The translations under genes and the position numbers were made by a program. Shown here one piece after another: positions 18,054-29,554 of a DNA stretch of 64,000 bases. Position 1 is the stretch's first letter, and each line of letters begins with the position of its first letter. This DNA comes from Nocardiopsis sp. JB363 (GTDB lineage Bacteria > Actinomycetota > Actinomycetes > Streptosporangiales > Streptosporangiaceae), in NCBI RefSeq assembly GCF_900143625.1, contig NZ_FRFF01000045.1, positions 58,934-122,933 on the forward strand. The letters are read 5' to 3'. The notes beneath the pieces are model-generated. The model worked only from the letters and a program-made list of their open reading frames with translations. It did no database searches and was not told the DNA's origin.

Positions 18054-18086
18054 GGGCCCGGTCGGCCGGCTCGGCCGACCGGGCCC
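18054..18086 (-). terminator. 15-bp perfect hairpin between mbtH and drrA
   Basis: GGGCCCGGTCGGCCG and CGGCCGACCGGGCCC flank a 3-nt loop. It lies in the 60-bp gap between the MbtH stop and the ABC ATPase start. It may terminate or attenuate the NRPS-mbtH message, or stabilise its 3' end. Confidence 0.6.
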
Positions 18087-18092
18087 GGGGTC

Positions 18093-18302
18093 TCAGACGG
18101 TGTCGAGCCGGCGGACCCGGAGGGGCCGCATGTCAGTCCAGTTGGCGTCGATGTAGGACAGGCACTCCTCTCGCTTGTCCGGTCCGTGGCGCACGACCCA
18201 ACCGGCCGGGACCGGAACGAAGGCGGGCCACAGGGAGTGCTGGTCCTCGTCGTTGACCAGGACGAGGAACGAGGTGTCGGTGTCGTCGAACGGGTTCTGC
18301 AT
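18093..18302 (-). CDS. MbtH-like protein
   Basis: 69 residues, the usual size. It opens MQNPFDDTDTSFLVLVNDED and shows all family landmarks: NDEDQHSLWPAF (about 17-28), VPAGWVV (31-37) and CLSYIDANWTDMRP (47-60). MbtH proteins bind and activate the adenylation domains of NRPSs. It lies 128 bp downstream of the large NRPS gene on the same strand, exactly where a partner is expected. The longer in-frame upstream extension is repeat-rich and not family-like. Confidence 0.95.
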   Translation of the reverse strand: MQNPFDDTDTSFLVLVNDEDQHSLWPAFVPVPAGWVVRHGPDKREECLSYIDANWTDMRPLRVRRLDTV

Positions 18303-18385
18303 GTCTGGTTCCCTCTGTCGGTGGCTGGTGTTCTCGGGAAGGTGGTTCGGGGCCGTCCTTCGGCGCTCGGCGTTCGGCGCCCGGT

Positions 18386-18427
18386 GTCCGGCATCCGGCG
18401 TCCGGCATCCGGCATCCGGCGTCCGGT
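18386..18427. repeat. Six tandem RTCCGGY heptamers
   Basis: Six contiguous 7-bp units (GTCCGGC, ATCCGGC, GTCCGGC, ATCCGGC, ATCCGGC, GTCCGGT) fill the gap between the NRPS stop and the mbtH start, ending 4 bp before the stop codon. Related GGCGCTCGG-like units continue just downstream. It is probably a slippage-prone microsatellite. Confidence 0.85.
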
Positions 18428-18430
18428 GTC

Positions 18431-21400
18431 TCAGGGCCGACGGGTGAGCGGCCGGGCCAGCCGGTCGGCCACCAAGGGGCCGATCACCGACAGCGGCTCC
18501 GGCCTGGCCATGAGCGCGTGGGCGCAGTCCACGTCGTGGTTGTCGATCCGGCCGTCGACGAAGGGGAGCCACCGCTCCGGGAGCGAGACGCCCGGAACCC
18601 TGTCCAGGCTCGCGGTGAAGAAGAGGACGTCTCCGTCGAAGACCGGGGGTCGGCTTCGGTTCAGCAGGGACACCTGCTGTTCGAAGGCTTGGAGCATGGC
18701 GTTGACCGCCTGTTCCGAAAGCTCTCCGCGGGGATCGCCGTTGCGTCGGAAGACCTCCAGGGCGTCCCGGGCCCGCGGGGCACGGGGCAGGTCCTCGGTG
18801 TCCTCGGCGTAGCCCTGCGCCCGGAGCAGCGCGGTGAGTGCCTCGCCATCGTCGGCGAAGCCCGTGCCGGCGTCCTGGTCGAAAGGGTGTGCGTCCAACA
18901 GGGTGAGTGTGGCCACCTCGTCACCACTCTCCTGGAGGTGGCAGGCGAGTGCGTGCGCGATGTTGCCACCGAGCGACCAGCCCAGCAGGTGGTAGGGCCC
19001 CTCTGGCCGGGTCTCACGGATACGGGCGGCGTAGTCCTCGACGAGTTCCCGCAGGTCGTCCGCCTGGCCCACCGGCTCGCCGGGTGCGATCCCGGCTGCT
19101 TGGAGCCCGTAGACGGGGTGGTCGGCGTCGACGTGCTGGGCCAGCCCCGAGTAGGCCCAGGCCAACCCCCCTGCGGGGTGCACGCAGAACAGCGGTGCGC
19201 CCTCCCCCGTGGGCCGGATCGGCAGGACCCGGCCGAGCCCGCTCTCCGAAGCCCCGCCCTCGGCGCCGTCCACGGTGTGGGCGGCCTCGATGAGCCCGGC
19301 GACGGTGGGGTTCTGGAAGAGCATGGGGACGGTGACCTCCTGGCCCAAGGCCACGGTGGCCCTGCGCACGAGGCGCGCCGCCAGCAGGGAATGGCCGCCC
19401 AGCTCGAAGAACCCGTCGTGGACGCCGACCTTCGGCAGGTCCAGGACCTGCGCGAACAGCGCGCACATCCGGGCCTCAAGGCGGGTTCCGGGAACCCCGC
19501 TCACCTGGGGTGCGTGCTCCGCCGGATCGGGCAGGGCCGCGTGGTCGACCTTGCCGTTCACGGTCAGCGGCAGGGCCTCCAGCCGGACGAACACGGCGGG
19601 GACCATGTAGTCGGGCAACTGGGCGCCGAGGCGTCGGCGCAGTTCCGCGTCGGTGGGGCCGGGCCGTCCTCGCGGCACCAGGTAGGCGACGAGTCTGGCG
19701 TCCCCGTGAGCGGTGCGGCGCACCAGGACAGCGGCCTCGGCGACGTCGGGGTGGTCGAGCAGATGGGCCCTGATCTCCCCGGGTTCGACGCGGAAGCCGC
19801 GGAGCTTGACCTGGTCGTCGACGCGGCCGACGAAGTCCAGGGTTCCGTCGGATCGCCACCGCACCAGGTCGCCGGTGCGGTACATGCGCCCGCCGGTGGC
19901 GGTGAACGGGTCGGCGACGAACCGCTCCCCCGTCATCCCCGGTCGGCTTCGGTAGCCGCGCGCCAGTCCGGCCCCGGCGATGTACAGCTCGCCCAGGGCG
20001 CCCACGGGCGCGGGCTGAAGTCCGCTGTCCAGGACGTAGACCCGGATGTTGCCGACCGGCCGGCCGATGGTCGGCCCCGCCTCACCACCGATCCCGGCGA
20101 CGACGGCGTCCACCGTGGCCTCGGTGGGGCCGTAGAAGTTGTAGGCGCGCACGTTCAGGCGCTCGCTCAGGCTCTCCCAGAGGTCGGCGTCCACCGCCTC
20201 GCCGCCCAGCGCCACGACCGAGAGTCCGTCCGCGTGGTCGAGCACGCCCTCGGCGATGAGACGGCGGGCGTGGCTCGGTGTGGTCTCGATGGAGTCCACA
20301 CCGTTGCCGACGAGGTAGTCGGCGAGCCCGGCGGGGTTCCGCCGCACGTCGTCCTCGATCATGTGCAGTTCGTGTCCGTCGACCAGCCAGAGGATCGGGT
20401 CCCAGGAGGCGTCGAAGGCCACGCCCGCCGTGTGCGCGACGCGGAGTCTGCGGCCCAGTTCCTCGCTCACCGGGGTGAAGAGCTCTTCGCGGTGGCTCAG
20501 GAACAGGTTGACCAGGGACCCGTGCTCGACCTCCACGCCCTTGGGGCGACCGGTGGAGCCGGAGGTGTAGACGACGTACACCACGTCGGAGGAGGAGAGC
20601 GGGCGGAGCCGTTCGGCGTCGGTCAGGGCACCCGCGGTGGCGCAGTGACAGTCCCCGTGCCGGTCCGTGAGGGTGTCCACTTCCAGGACCTCGGGGGTGT
20701 TCTCGACCCGGTGCGCGAGTGAGGCTTCGGTGAGCACGATCCGCGGTTCGGCGTCGTCGACCATGGCGGCCAGCCGCTCGTCGGGGTGGTCCACGTCCAA
20801 CGGCAGGTAGGCGGCCCCGCTCTTGAGCACGGCCAGGAGGCAGACCACCGTCTCGACCGATCTCGGAAGGAGTACGGCGACCACGTCGCCGGGGCCGTTC
20901 CCGAGCTTGATCAGCGAGCGCGCCAAGCAGTTGGCTCGCCGTTCGAGTGTGGCGAAGCTGAGCCGCTCCCCACCGCAGACCAGGGCGATCGCTTCGGGGG
21001 TGTTCCGGGCCCGGTCCTCGAACAACTCCACGACGGTCTCGGCCGGAAGTTCCCGACGCGGCCCGTGACCGTCGGAGAGCAGCCCCGCCCGCTCGTCGCC
21101 GGAGAGGATGTCCAGTCGCCGCATCGGGGTCCGCGGTGCCCGGGTGGCCGCGTCCAACAGCCGCACGTACCGCTCGACGAACAGGTGCGCGGTGTTCGGG
21201 TCGAACATCGCGCTGTTGTACTCCAGCGTGCCGGCGATGCCCCCGGCACCGCCCAGCGCACAGGTCTGTTCGGCGAGGTCGAACGAGAGGTCGAACTTGG
21301 CGCCCAGCGCGGCGGCGCCCGGTTCGGGGCGCACGTCCAGCCCCGGCAGTTCCAGGGTGGGCGTCTCGTTGTTCTGGAGGGTGAGGACGGTCTGGAACAG

Positions 21401-24400
21401 GGGGTGCCGTCCCAGCGCACGGGAGGGGTTCAGCCTCTCCACGATCTGCTCGAAGGGCACTTCCTGGTCATCGAAGGCGTCCAGGTCCGCGTCGCGCACC
21501 CGGGCGAGGATCTCGGCGAAGTCCGGGTTGCCGGAGGTGTCCGTGCGCAACGGGAGCGTGTTGACGAAGAACCCGACCAGCTCGTCCAAAGCCGGGTCGG
21601 TGCGCCCCGCGACCGGGGTGCCGATGACGATGTCCTCACCCGCGCCCAGGCGCGTGTGCAGGGCCGCGAGCCCGGCTTGGAGGACCATGAACAGGCTCGT
21701 GGAGGTGGACCGTGCCAGGCGCAGCAACCGCTCGTGCAGGTCGGTGCCGATGTCCACCGACACGCCGGCGGAGGGCTGGGAGGCGGTGTTGGGTCGGGGT
21801 CGGTCGTAGGGCATCCGAAGCTCGTCGGGGGCACCGGACAGACGGCGCTCCCAGTCGTCGAGACTGTGCCGGATGGCGCTGTCGGGGTCACTGTCGTCGC
21901 CCAACACCTCGTGCTGCCAGAGCGTGTAGTCCACGTACTGGACCGGCAGTTCCCGGTTGAGCGGCGCGGTGCCGTGCACGCGGGCGGTGTAGGCCATGGA
22001 GAGGTCGCGTGCCAGTGGTGCGGTCGACCAGCCGTCGCCGGCGATGTGGTGCAGGACCAGCAACAGCACGTGGTCCCCTCCGACCTTGAACAGATGGCCG
22101 CGCAGGGGTGCCTCGACCGCCAGGTCGAAGCCTCTTCCGGCCTCGCGGGCCAGGGCCGCCCGCAGTTCCTCCTCGGAGTCGACCTCGGTGTAGTCGGCCT
22201 CCGATACCGCGGACTCGGCGGGGAGCACGTGCTGGTAGGGCTCTCCGTCGACGTCGGGGAAGACCGTGCGCAGACTCTCGTGGCGAGCGGTCACGTCGCC
22301 GAGGGACCCGCGCAGGGCGTCGGTGTCGGGTTCACCGGTGATCCGCACCGCCATGGGCAGGTTGTAGTCGGCCGCCGAAGTGTCCATCCGATTGAGGAAC
22401 CAGAGCCTGCGCTGGGCGAAGGAGAGCGGGACGTGTTCGGGCCGCGGCACCGGCCGCAGCGGGGGCCGGGAGTGGCGCCCGCTGCCGAGCGCGGCGGCCA
22501 GGCCGGCGACGGTCGGCGCCTCGAAGAGGGTGCGGACCGCGACCTCGGCGCCCACCACCCGGCGGATGCGGGCGACCAGGCGCACCGCGAGGAGCGAGTG
22601 GCCGCCGAGCTCGAAGAAGTCGTCGTCGATGCCCACCTCGGGCACGTCCAGGACCTTCGCGAACAGCTCGCACAGCACGGTCTCGTCGCGGTCGCGCGGG
22701 CCCCGGCCGCCGCCCGCGACGGCCTCCGGCTCGGGCAGCGCGGACCGGTCCAGTTTGCCGTTGGGCGTGAGCGGGAGTTCGGGCAGCACCATGACCACCC
22801 CGGGCAGCATGGCCGCGGGGAGCCTGCGGGCCGCGTGGTCGCGGACCCCACGGGTGTCCGGGCGCTCGCCCGGCCGGGCGGTGACGTAGGCGGCGAGACG
22901 GGCGTCACCGTCCCTGGTTCGGGTGAGCGCCACCCCGGCCTGGGCGACGGCGGGGTGTTCGGCCACGACGGCCTCCACCTCCGCGAGCTCGATCCGATGG
23001 CCCCGGATCTTGACCTGGCCGTCGGCACGCCCGACATAGCGCAGGACCCCGTCCGAACGCCGGGTGACCAGGTCACCGGTGCGGTACATGCGTGATCCGT
23101 CAGCGGCGAACGGGTCCGCCACGAAGCGGTCGGCGGTCAGCCCGGGGCGGCCGAGGTAACCACGGGCGACCCCGCTCCCGCTGAGATACAGCTCGCCGAC
23201 CACACCGGCGGGGACCGGGCGCAGTAGGCCGTCCAGAACCCGGGCTCCGGTGTTGGCGATCGGTCGGCCGATCGCCGGGGTGTCCTCCTCGTCGGAGCGG
23301 GAGGTGACGCTGTCGACGGTGCACTCGGTCGGTCCGTAGAGATTGTGGGCGACGAGGCCGGGGGTTCGGCCCAGCTCGCGCCAGAGCCGGGGGTCGACGG
23401 GTTCACCTCCGAGGGCGACCACGCTCGGCCCGGAGCCGCCGTCGGTCAGGCCGAGCGCCAGGAGCTGGCGGGCGTAGGAGGGGGTGGTCTCGATCATGTC
23501 GACGCCCAGGTCGCGCAGGAGCGCGACGAGCCGTTCGGCGTCGCCCCTGACCGGGTCCTGGACGATGTGCAGTTCGTGGCCGTCCACCATCCACAGGAAG
23601 GGGTCCCACGAGGCGTCGAAGGAGACACCGGCGGTGTGCGCGACCCGCAGGTACCGGTCGGCGGCGGCACTGGCGGGCTCGAACAGGCGTTCCTGGTGGG
23701 AGCGGAACAGGTTGGCCAGCGAACGGTGCTCGACGACCACGCCCTTGGGGCGGCCCGTGGAGCCGGAGGTGTAGACGACGTAGGCGGCGTCGCGCGGTCC
23801 CGGATCGGCGGGGGACGCGTTCACCGACGTGTCCAGCGGCAGGGCGTCCAGGTGCAGCACCGTGCTGTCGGCGGGGGCCCGCGTCCGGTGGTGCGTGGTG
23901 GTGAGGACGTGCGCGGGGGCGGCGTCGGCCAGCATGTGGTCGATCCGCTCCTGCGGGTACGAGGTGTCGACCGGCATGTACGCGGCGCCGCTTCGTAGCA
24001 CGCCCAGGAGCGCGACCGCGAGCTCGACCGAGCGCGGCAGCGCCGCCGCCACGATCGTGCCCGGGCCCGCTCCCCGGTCGGCGAGGAGACGGGACAACCG
24101 TTCGGCACGGGCGTCCAGCTCCGCGAAGGTGAGGCTGCGCTCGCCCGCGACCACGGCGGTGCGGTCGGGGGTGCGCGCGACCTGCTTCGCGAAGACGCCC
24201 AGGATCGTCTCCGGACCATGGGGGCGGATCGGCCCGGTGGCGCCCTCGGCCAGGACGGCCCGTTCCCCGGGCAGCAGGAGTTCGGCCTCCTCCACGACGG
24301 TGTCCGGCGCCTCGGCCAGGATCGACAGCAGGTGCGTGAAGCGCGCGGCGATCGACGCGACGGTCTCCCCGTCGAAGAGGTCCGCGTCGTACTCCAGGTC

Positions 24401-27400
24401 ACCCGAGAGCCCGTCCGGAGCACCGTCCGCGCCCAGGTGCTCGGTCAGGTTCAGGGTGAGGTCGAACTTGGCCTGATCGGTACCGGCGCCCTCGTGGACG
24501 CTGGTCTCCAGCCCTCTCAGAGAGGGCCGTGCGACCGGAAGGTTCTGGAGGGCGAGCATGACCTGGAAGAGGGGGTGCCGCGAACCCCGGCGCGCCGGCC
24601 GCAACTCCTCCACCACGCGGTCGAAGGGCGCGTCCTGGTGCGAGAACGCGGCCCTGCCGGCGTCCCGTGACCTGATGATCAGGTCATCGAAGGTCGGGTT
24701 ACCGGATGTGCGGGTGCGGATGACGACGGTGTTGACGAAGAAGCCGACGAGCGCGTCGAGTTCGGCTTCGGTGCGCCCGGCGGTGGGTGTGCCCACGGTC
24801 AGGTCGGTGCCCGCGCCCAGGCGGGACAAAAGTGCGGCCAGCCCCGCGTTGAGCACCATGAACAGGCTCGCGCCGTGCTTGTTGCCCAGACCGTTCAGGC
24901 GCTCGTGGAGGTCGGTCGACAGGGTCAGCGGGACCGACCCGCCCCGGCCGCTGGACCGCTCCGGACGTGGGTGGTCCGCGGGGAGCACCATCTCCTCCGG
25001 TGCCCCGCGCAAGGCCTCGCGCCAAAAACCCAGCTGCCTCGACATCTCGCTGTCGGGGTCGTCGTCGGAGCCGAGCACCTCGTTGTGCCAGAGGGTGTAG
25101 TCGGCGTACTGGACGGGGAGGGGCTCCTGGTCCGGCGCCCGACCCTCGGAACGCGCCGCGTAGGCGTCGGCCAGGTCTTGGGCGAGCGGTCCCAGGGACC
25201 AGCCGTCACCGGCGATGTGGTGCAGGACGAGCAGGAGGACGTGGTCGTGCTCGCCGACCCGCAGGAGCCGGACCCGGAACGGGGCGTCGGCGGAGGTGTC
25301 CAGCCCGCGCCCGGCCTCGGCGGACAAGACTCGGTCCAGGGCGTGCTCGGGGCAGGAGACCGAGGCGAAGTCGAGCCGGTTCTCGTGCGGTGCCAGAACC
25401 CGCTGCTCGGGCTCCTCCCCGTGCATGGGGAAGACGGTGCGCAGGGTCTCGTGGCGTTCCACGAGGTCGTCCAGGGCCTGGCGCAGGGCGACGGTGTCCA
25501 AATCTCCGCGCAGGCGCAACGCCGCCGGGATGTTGTAGGCGCCCGACCCGGGCGCGTATCGGTTGAGGAACCAGAGTCTGCGCTGGGCGTGCGACAATGG
25601 CAGCGCCTCGGGGCGCTCACGCGGCTCCAGGCGTGGTCCCTCGTCGGCCGTCTCCGGCAGGATCCGGGCCAGGTCGACGACGGTCGGGTTCTCGAAGAGC
25701 TCCCGAATGGCGGGGGCGGCACCGAACTCGGTGCGGATGCGGCCGATCAGTCGGGTGGCGAGCAGGGAATGACCGCCCAGCGCGAAGAAGTCGTCGTCGA
25801 CCCCGACGTCGGCCACACCGACGGTCTCCTCGAAGAGCCGGCAGAGCACCCGCTCGCGCTCCGTACGCGGGTGCCGGGAGGCGGAGGCCTCGGCGGTGGG
25901 CTCGGGCAGCGCGTCGCGGTCGAGCTTGCCACTGGGGGTGAGCGGCAGTTCGGGAACCTCCACGACCTGCGCGGGGACCATGTAGGAAGGCAGCCGGTCG
26001 GCCGCGTGCGTACGGACCTCCTCGGCACCGGAGGGGTCCTCGACCACCACGTAGGCCACCAGGCGTGTGTCGGTCCCGACACCGACCGGGACCACCGCCG
26101 CCCGACGCACACCGGGGGCGTCCCGCACGACCGCCTCCACCTCGGCCGGTTCGACCCGTACGCCTCGTACCTTGACCTGGTCGTCGGCCCGTCCCAGGAA
26201 ACGCAGGGTGTGGTCGGGCCCCGGAGACACCAGGTCACCGGTGCGGTACATCCGGCCGCCGTCGGCGGTGAAGGGGTCCGCCACGAACCGCTCGGCGGTG
26301 CGGACGGGACGGCCCAGGTAGCCGCGGGCGACGGACTCGCCCGCCACGTACAGCTCACCGGTGGCCCCCTGGGGCACGGGTCTGAGCCCCGAGTCCAGGA
26401 CGTAGGCGCGTGAGCCCGCGACCGCCGCGCCGATCACGGGCTCGGTGTCGGACGTGATGGGCGCGGTGAGGCTGTCGACCGTGGTCTCGGTGGGCCCGTA
26501 CAGGTTGTGGGCGCTGACGTGCTCCAGGGCGGCGAGGGTGTTCCACAGGTCGGTGTCCACGGCCTCCCCTCCCAGGGCGAGGACCGTGGGCCCGCCGGGC
26601 TCGGCCATCCCTTCGTCCAGGAGCGCGCGGGCGAAGGAGGGCGTGGTCTCGACGGCGTCCAGCCCGCGCTCGCGCAGGTGGTCGACCAGGCGTTGCGGAT
26701 CGCGGCGGAGCTCGTCCTCGACCAGGTGCAGTTCGTGGCCGTCCACCATCCACAGGAAGGGGTCCCACGAGGCGTCGAAGGAGAGTCCCGCGGTGTGCGC
26801 CACCCTGAGTGGTCTGCCCAGTCGCTCCCGTGCGGGACCGAAGACGCGCCCGCGATGCGAGTGGAGCAGGTTCAGCAGGGATCGGTGTTCCACGGCCACA
26901 CCCTTGGGGGTGCCCGTGGAGCCGGAGGTGTGGATGACGTACGCGAGGTCGTCGCCGGTGGCGTCCCGCGTCCGGCGATGGGTTCGAGGGCGGTGGTCCT
27001 CGTCGACGGCGGCGCGCGTGGCCGGGTCGTCCATGAGGACGTTCCGCGGGGCGCCCTGCCCGGCGTCGTCCCGGTCCCCGTCCGGGACGGTCGCGCGGTG
27101 GGCGAGGACGATGTCCGGCCGTGCGTCATCGACCATCGCGGCCAACCGGCCCTCTGGGTACTCGGGATCGAGCGGCAGGCAGGCGGCACCGACCTTGAGC
27201 ACCGCCAGCTGGGCCACGGGCAGGTCGGTGTGCCGCCCCAGGCGGACACCGACCACGCTGCCCGGGCCCGCGCCGAGCTCGGCGAGCCGGTCCGCCCAGC
27301 GGTCGGAACGGGAGTCGAGTTCGGCGAAGGTCAACCGCCCGTCGGGGGCGACGACCGCGGTGCTCTGGGGCGTGTGCGCGGCGGTGAGCTCGAACTCCGT

Positions 27401-28786
27401 CGCCACGGTCAGGTCCGACGGTGTGCGGGTGGCCGCGCTGCCCTGTTCCAGGGTTCGCCGCTCGTCCTTCGCGGACTGGACGTCGAGCACACCCACCGGG
27501 GTCGTGGCGTCCTCCGCGATGGACCGCATGACGTGGAAGAGGCGCTGCTGGTGGTCTTCGAGTTCGGTGGTGGTGTAGAGGTCGGGGTTGCCGTCGAAGT
27601 CCACACGGATGTCGTTCGTGGCGGTGAGCCCGTGGAAGATGACGGACAGGTCCTCGATCGGCCCGACCGAGAGGTTGTGCGTGGTGGCCGGGAGTCCCGC
27701 GAAGACCAGCTCGCCCAAGGGAGGGATGATGTTCACGGACGGTCCGGTGAGTCTGCGTCCGGTGGTGCCGGATCCACCACCCCACCGCATCTCCTCGTAG
27801 CGGTACCGCTGGTGTCGCAGGACCTGACGGGTCTCCCTCGCGATCTGTCCCATGAGCTCGGCCACGGGCCGATCCGGGCGAACCCGCACGCGCAGCGGGA
27901 CGATGTTGGAGACCGCGACCGGAACCGACCTGGCGTGCGCGCTGCGGCGCGTGGTGACCGGCAGGCCCAGGACGACGTCCCGGGCACCGGTAAAACGGTG
28001 GAGGTAGACGGCGGTGGCGGTGAGCACCGCGGCGGGCAGGCTGGTCCGCTGCTCGCGGGCGACGGCCTGGAGCCCGGCCGCGACCGTGCGCGGCAGGTGG
28101 GCGGTGGCCCGGTTCAGGCTGGTGGGCATACGCGCGGGCTGTCCCGCCAGCCCCACGGCGTCGGGGGCGTCGGCCATCCGCTCCGCCCAGAAGCGTTCGT
28201 CCTCCTCGGCGGTGCCGTCCTCCCGGTAGAGGGCCTCTTCTTCCAAGAGCCGGCTCAGCGACCCGAAAGGGCTGGGGCCGGGCTCGGTACCGGCGACGAG
28301 GGCGTCGTTGACCTCGGTGATCCGACCCAGGACCAGCATCGCCCCGTAGCCGTCCATGAGCAGGTGGTGGACCCGCTGGTAGACGAAGTGGCGTTCGGTT
28401 CCGAGCCGGAAGACGACCTCGGCGAACAGCGCGTCCCCGTGTACGTCGAGCGAGCGCGCGAGATCGTCGCGCATCCACCGCCGCGCCGTCTCGTCGGGGT
28501 CCTCCTCCGCGGAGAGGTCGATGAAGGTGGGCCACCAGTCCTCGGGACGGCGGACCTCCTGCCAGGGGAACCCGTCGTCCTCCCCGAAACGCAGGTGGAG
28601 CGCTTCGGTCTCCAGGACGGCCTGGCGGAGTGCCGTGCAGAGGGTCGGTACGTCCAGGGGCCCGTTGAGCTCCAGGTACTCGGCGATCGCGTACACCGGG
28701 TTTCCCGGATCCATCTGCTGGGCGTACCACAGCCCCTTCTGGGCGGCCGTGAGCGGCAGGCGGTGGGGGTGGCCGGTGTTCGTCAT
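18431..28786 (-). CDS. Trimodular nonribosomal peptide synthetase, C-A-T-C-A-T-C-A-T-TE
   Basis: 3451 residues from the ATG at 28784-28786 (GGAAGG six bases upstream). C1 (about 8-440) has HHLLMDGYG near 140 and resembles the EntF/DhbF first condensation domain, which accepts an aryl or acyl starter. C2 and C3 have HHIAGDGWS near 1190 and 2247 and look LCL-type. A-domain cores FDASWDP lie near 669, 1722 and 2789; carrier serines in GGHSLLA near 1005, 2062 and 3129; the TE serine in GWSLGG near 3270, with an EntF-like end (DCAH). By GrsA alignment the codes read D-A-D-E-A-G-L/L/F-V-D-K, nearly identical in all three, suggesting the same, perhaps basic, amino acid three times. No epimerase or methylase domain. 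With MbtH, exporter and Fes-like neighbours it probably makes a siderophore; this is inference. Confidence 0.9.
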   Translation of the reverse strand: MTNTGHPHRLPLTAAQKGLWYAQQMDPGNPVYAIAEYLELNGPLDVPTLCTALRQAVLETEALHLRFGEDDGFPWQEVRRPEDWWPTFIDLSAEEDPDETARRWMRDDLARSLDVHGDALFAEVVFRLGTERHFVYQRVHHLLMDGYGAMLVLGRITEVNDALVAGTEPGPSPFGSLSRLLEEEALYREDGTAEEDERFWAERMADAPDAVGLAGQPARMPTSLNRATAHLPRTVAAGLQAVAREQRTSLPAAVLTATAVYLHRFTGARDVVLGLPVTTRRSAHARSVPVAVSNIVPLRVRVRPDRPVAELMGQIARETRQVLRHQRYRYEEMRWGGGSGTTGRRLTGPSVNIIPPLGELVFAGLPATTHNLSVGPIEDLSVIFHGLTATNDIRVDFDGNPDLYTTTELEDHQQRLFHVMRSIAEDATTPVGVLDVQSAKDERRTLEQGSAATRTPSDLTVATEFELTAAHTPQSTAVVAPDGRLTFAELDSRSDRWADRLAELGAGPGSVVGVRLGRHTDLPVAQLAVLKVGAACLPLDPEYPEGRLAAMVDDARPDIVLAHRATVPDGDRDDAGQGAPRNVLMDDPATRAAVDEDHRPRTHRRTRDATGDDLAYVIHTSGSTGTPKGVAVEHRSLLNLLHSHRGRVFGPARERLGRPLRVAHTAGLSFDASWDPFLWMVDGHELHLVEDELRRDPQRLVDHLRERGLDAVETTPSFARALLDEGMAEPGGPTVLALGGEAVDTDLWNTLAALEHVSAHNLYGPTETTVDSLTAPITSDTEPVIGAAVAGSRAYVLDSGLRPVPQGATGELYVAGESVARGYLGRPVRTAERFVADPFTADGGRMYRTGDLVSPGPDHTLRFLGRADDQVKVRGVRVEPAEVEAVVRDAPGVRRAAVVPVGVGTDTRLVAYVVVEDPSGAEEVRTHAADRLPSYMVPAQVVEVPELPLTPSGKLDRDALPEPTAEASASRHPRTERERVLCRLFEETVGVADVGVDDDFFALGGHSLLATRLIGRIRTEFGAAPAIRELFENPTVVDLARILPETADEGPRLEPRERPEALPLSHAQRRLWFLNRYAPGSGAYNIPAALRLRGDLDTVALRQALDDLVERHETLRTVFPMHGEEPEQRVLAPHENRLDFASVSCPEHALDRVLSAEAGRGLDTSADAPFRVRLLRVGEHDHVLLLVLHHIAGDGWSLGPLAQDLADAYAARSEGRAPDQEPLPVQYADYTLWHNEVLGSDDDPDSEMSRQLGFWREALRGAPEEMVLPADHPRPERSSGRGGSVPLTLSTDLHERLNGLGNKHGASLFMVLNAGLAALLSRLGAGTDLTVGTPTAGRTEAELDALVGFFVNTVVIRTRTSGNPTFDDLIIRSRDAGRAAFSHQDAPFDRVVEELRPARRGSRHPLFQVMLALQNLPVARPSLRGLETSVHEGAGTDQAKFDLTLNLTEHLGADGAPDGLSGDLEYDADLFDGETVASIAARFTHLLSILAEAPDTVVEEAELLLPGERAVLAEGATGPIRPHGPETILGVFAKQVARTPDRTAVVAGERSLTFAELDARAERLSRLLADRGAGPGTIVAAALPRSVELAVALLGVLRSGAAYMPVDTSYPQERIDHMLADAAPAHVLTTTHHRTRAPADSTVLHLDALPLDTSVNASPADPGPRDAAYVVYTSGSTGRPKGVVVEHRSLANLFRSHQERLFEPASAAADRYLRVAHTAGVSFDASWDPFLWMVDGHELHIVQDPVRGDAERLVALLRDLGVDMIETTPSYARQLLALGLTDGGSGPSVVALGGEPVDPRLWRELGRTPGLVAHNLYGPTECTVDSVTSRSDEEDTPAIGRPIANTGARVLDGLLRPVPAGVVGELYLSGSGVARGYLGRPGLTADRFVADPFAADGSRMYRTGDLVTRRSDGVLRYVGRADGQVKIRGHRIELAEVEAVVAEHPAVAQAGVALTRTRDGDARLAAYVTARPGERPDTRGVRDHAARRLPAAMLPGVVMVLPELPLTPNGKLDRSALPEPEAVAGGGRGPRDRDETVLCELFAKVLDVPEVGIDDDFFELGGHSLLAVRLVARIRRVVGAEVAVRTLFEAPTVAGLAAALGSGRHSRPPLRPVPRPEHVPLSFAQRRLWFLNRMDTSAADYNLPMAVRITGEPDTDALRGSLGDVTARHESLRTVFPDVDGEPYQHVLPAESAVSEADYTEVDSEEELRAALAREAGRGFDLAVEAPLRGHLFKVGGDHVLLLVLHHIAGDGWSTAPLARDLSMAYTARVHGTAPLNRELPVQYVDYTLWQHEVLGDDSDPDSAIRHSLDDWERRLSGAPDELRMPYDRPRPNTASQPSAGVSVDIGTDLHERLLRLARSTSTSLFMVLQAGLAALHTRLGAGEDIVIGTPVAGRTDPALDELVGFFVNTLPLRTDTSGNPDFAEILARVRDADLDAFDDQEVPFEQIVERLNPSRALGRHPLFQTVLTLQNNETPTLELPGLDVRPEPGAAALGAKFDLSFDLAEQTCALGGAGGIAGTLEYNSAMFDPNTAHLFVERYVRLLDAATRAPRTPMRRLDILSGDERAGLLSDGHGPRRELPAETVVELFEDRARNTPEAIALVCGGERLSFATLERRANCLARSLIKLGNGPGDVVAVLLPRSVETVVCLLAVLKSGAAYLPLDVDHPDERLAAMVDDAEPRIVLTEASLAHRVENTPEVLEVDTLTDRHGDCHCATAGALTDAERLRPLSSSDVVYVVYTSGSTGRPKGVEVEHGSLVNLFLSHREELFTPVSEELGRRLRVAHTAGVAFDASWDPILWLVDGHELHMIEDDVRRNPAGLADYLVGNGVDSIETTPSHARRLIAEGVLDHADGLSVVALGGEAVDADLWESLSERLNVRAYNFYGPTEATVDAVVAGIGGEAGPTIGRPVGNIRVYVLDSGLQPAPVGALGELYIAGAGLARGYRSRPGMTGERFVADPFTATGGRMYRTGDLVRWRSDGTLDFVGRVDDQVKLRGFRVEPGEIRAHLLDHPDVAEAAVLVRRTAHGDARLVAYLVPRGRPGPTDAELRRRLGAQLPDYMVPAVFVRLEALPLTVNGKVDHAALPDPAEHAPQVSGVPGTRLEARMCALFAQVLDLPKVGVHDGFFELGGHSLLAARLVRRATVALGQEVTVPMLFQNPTVAGLIEAAHTVDGAEGGASESGLGRVLPIRPTGEGAPLFCVHPAGGLAWAYSGLAQHVDADHPVYGLQAAGIAPGEPVGQADDLRELVEDYAARIRETRPEGPYHLLGWSLGGNIAHALACHLQESGDEVATLTLLDAHPFDQDAGTGFADDGEALTALLRAQGYAEDTEDLPRAPRARDALEVFRRNGDPRGELSEQAVNAMLQAFEQQVSLLNRSRPPVFDGDVLFFTASLDRVPGVSLPERWLPFVDGRIDNHDVDCAHALMARPEPLSVIGPLVADRLARPLTRRP

Positions 28787-29109
28787 CGAAAACCTTCCAA
28801 TCGCTTCGGCACGTGCTGTGGTGATGCCGGCGGATGAGCCGCGGGTGTCGGGCTCGCGGGAGAGCCGGGTTCCCCGGCCCGGAGGTGACGTGCTCCGCCT
28901 CCAGAGCGATCGCCCCCGAAACGAAGGTCGACCGCTTTCACTCGCTTGGCCCGGATCATGGGGGATTCGGAGCGACAAGCCGTGAGGATGGCGTGATCCA
29001 CGTCACCTCCAGGGCCGCGGGACGCTCACAGTGCGACGCGCTTCAGATCTGGCGATGCGGCCGGAATGCTCCCGCTCCCGGCCGCAGAGGCGCGTCGACT
29101 GACGCGGCG
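28787..29109. other. Intergenic region upstream of the NRPS
   Basis: 323 bp between the NRPS start and the small secreted peptide gene. It holds the NRPS ribosome site (GGAAGG) and a hairpin at 29057-29085. I find no match to the iron box and no convincing -35/-10 pair on the minus strand. An in-frame extension of the NRPS into this region is Arg/Ser/Pro-rich and not credible. Confidence 0.6.
29057..29085 (-). terminator. Hairpin after the small secreted peptide gene
   Basis: 8-bp arms GCGGCCGG / CCGGCCGC with a 13-nt loop, 24 bp past the stop codon of the 69-residue gene. It would separate that gene from the NRPS. Confidence 0.45.
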
Positions 29110-29319
29110 CTAGTTCCTGACCTGGTAGTTGCCGATGAAGATGCTGACCAAGCCACCATCTCCGACGAGGCCGTGGAGCAGGCCCGGCGTGGAGGAGGAC
29201 TCGGTGGACGTGGCCCCGGCCGAGGCGGCCTGCGCGGGCGAGGCGGCCAGGCCGAGCAGGGCCGAGGTGGCGAACGCGGAGAGCAGGAGCGCGGCGCCGC
29301 GGCGACGGATGATTCTCAT
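29110..29319 (-). CDS. Small secreted peptide, family not recognised
   Basis: 69 residues. It has a clear Sec signal: MRIIRRRG, a hydrophobic stretch (9-25) and a cleavage site after SPAQA (about 31), leaving a mature peptide of about 38 residues. That part is Ser/Thr/Gly-rich with a hydrophobic tail ending LVSIFIGNYQVRN and no cysteine. GAAGGGAA precedes the ATG. The size and location recall chaplin-like or other actinobacterial surface peptides, but the chaplin cysteines and GN-VQ pattern are absent. It sits between the NRPS and the penicillin-acylase gene, both on different units. Function unknown. Confidence 0.7.
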   Translation of the reverse strand: MRIIRRRGAALLLSAFATSALLGLAASPAQAASAGATSTESSSTPGLLHGLVGDGGLVSIFIGNYQVRN

Positions 29320-29390
29320 GGCGGGATTCCCTTCAGGAGGCGGACGGACCGACGTGGGCCCTACGCGGTGCGCGCGAAGCGACCCACCCG

Positions 29391-29436
29391 GGATTCGTGA
29401 CCGAAGCGCCCGGGTATTGGTCGGATTCGCGACCGA
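29391..29436. repeat. Direct repeat pair in the peptide/acylase divergent promoter region
   Basis: GGATTCGTGACCGA (29391-29404) and GGATTCGCGACCGA (29423-29436) match at 13 of 14 bases, 32 bp apart (three helical turns). They lie between the divergent small peptide and acylase genes and may be a regulator site. Confidence 0.5.
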
Positions 29437-29554
29437 TTTCCCGAAAGCCGCCGATCAGCACGAGAGCCGCACTTCCTACCAGTTGGTAACAATTGGGAAC
29501 AGAACCCCCGGGAACCATAGAGAGTGTGACTAGCGGCACTCTAAAGTTCCGGTC

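Noticed and set aside
18518..28837. Several 500-800-residue plus-strand frames opposite the NRPS
   Set aside because: Antisense shadows of a GC-rich gene with repeated modules; compositionally biased and without motifs.
28787..28978. Upstream in-frame extension of the large NRPS
   Set aside because: Arg/Ser/Pro-rich, unlike C-domain N-termini; a strong ribosome site precedes the ATG at 28786.
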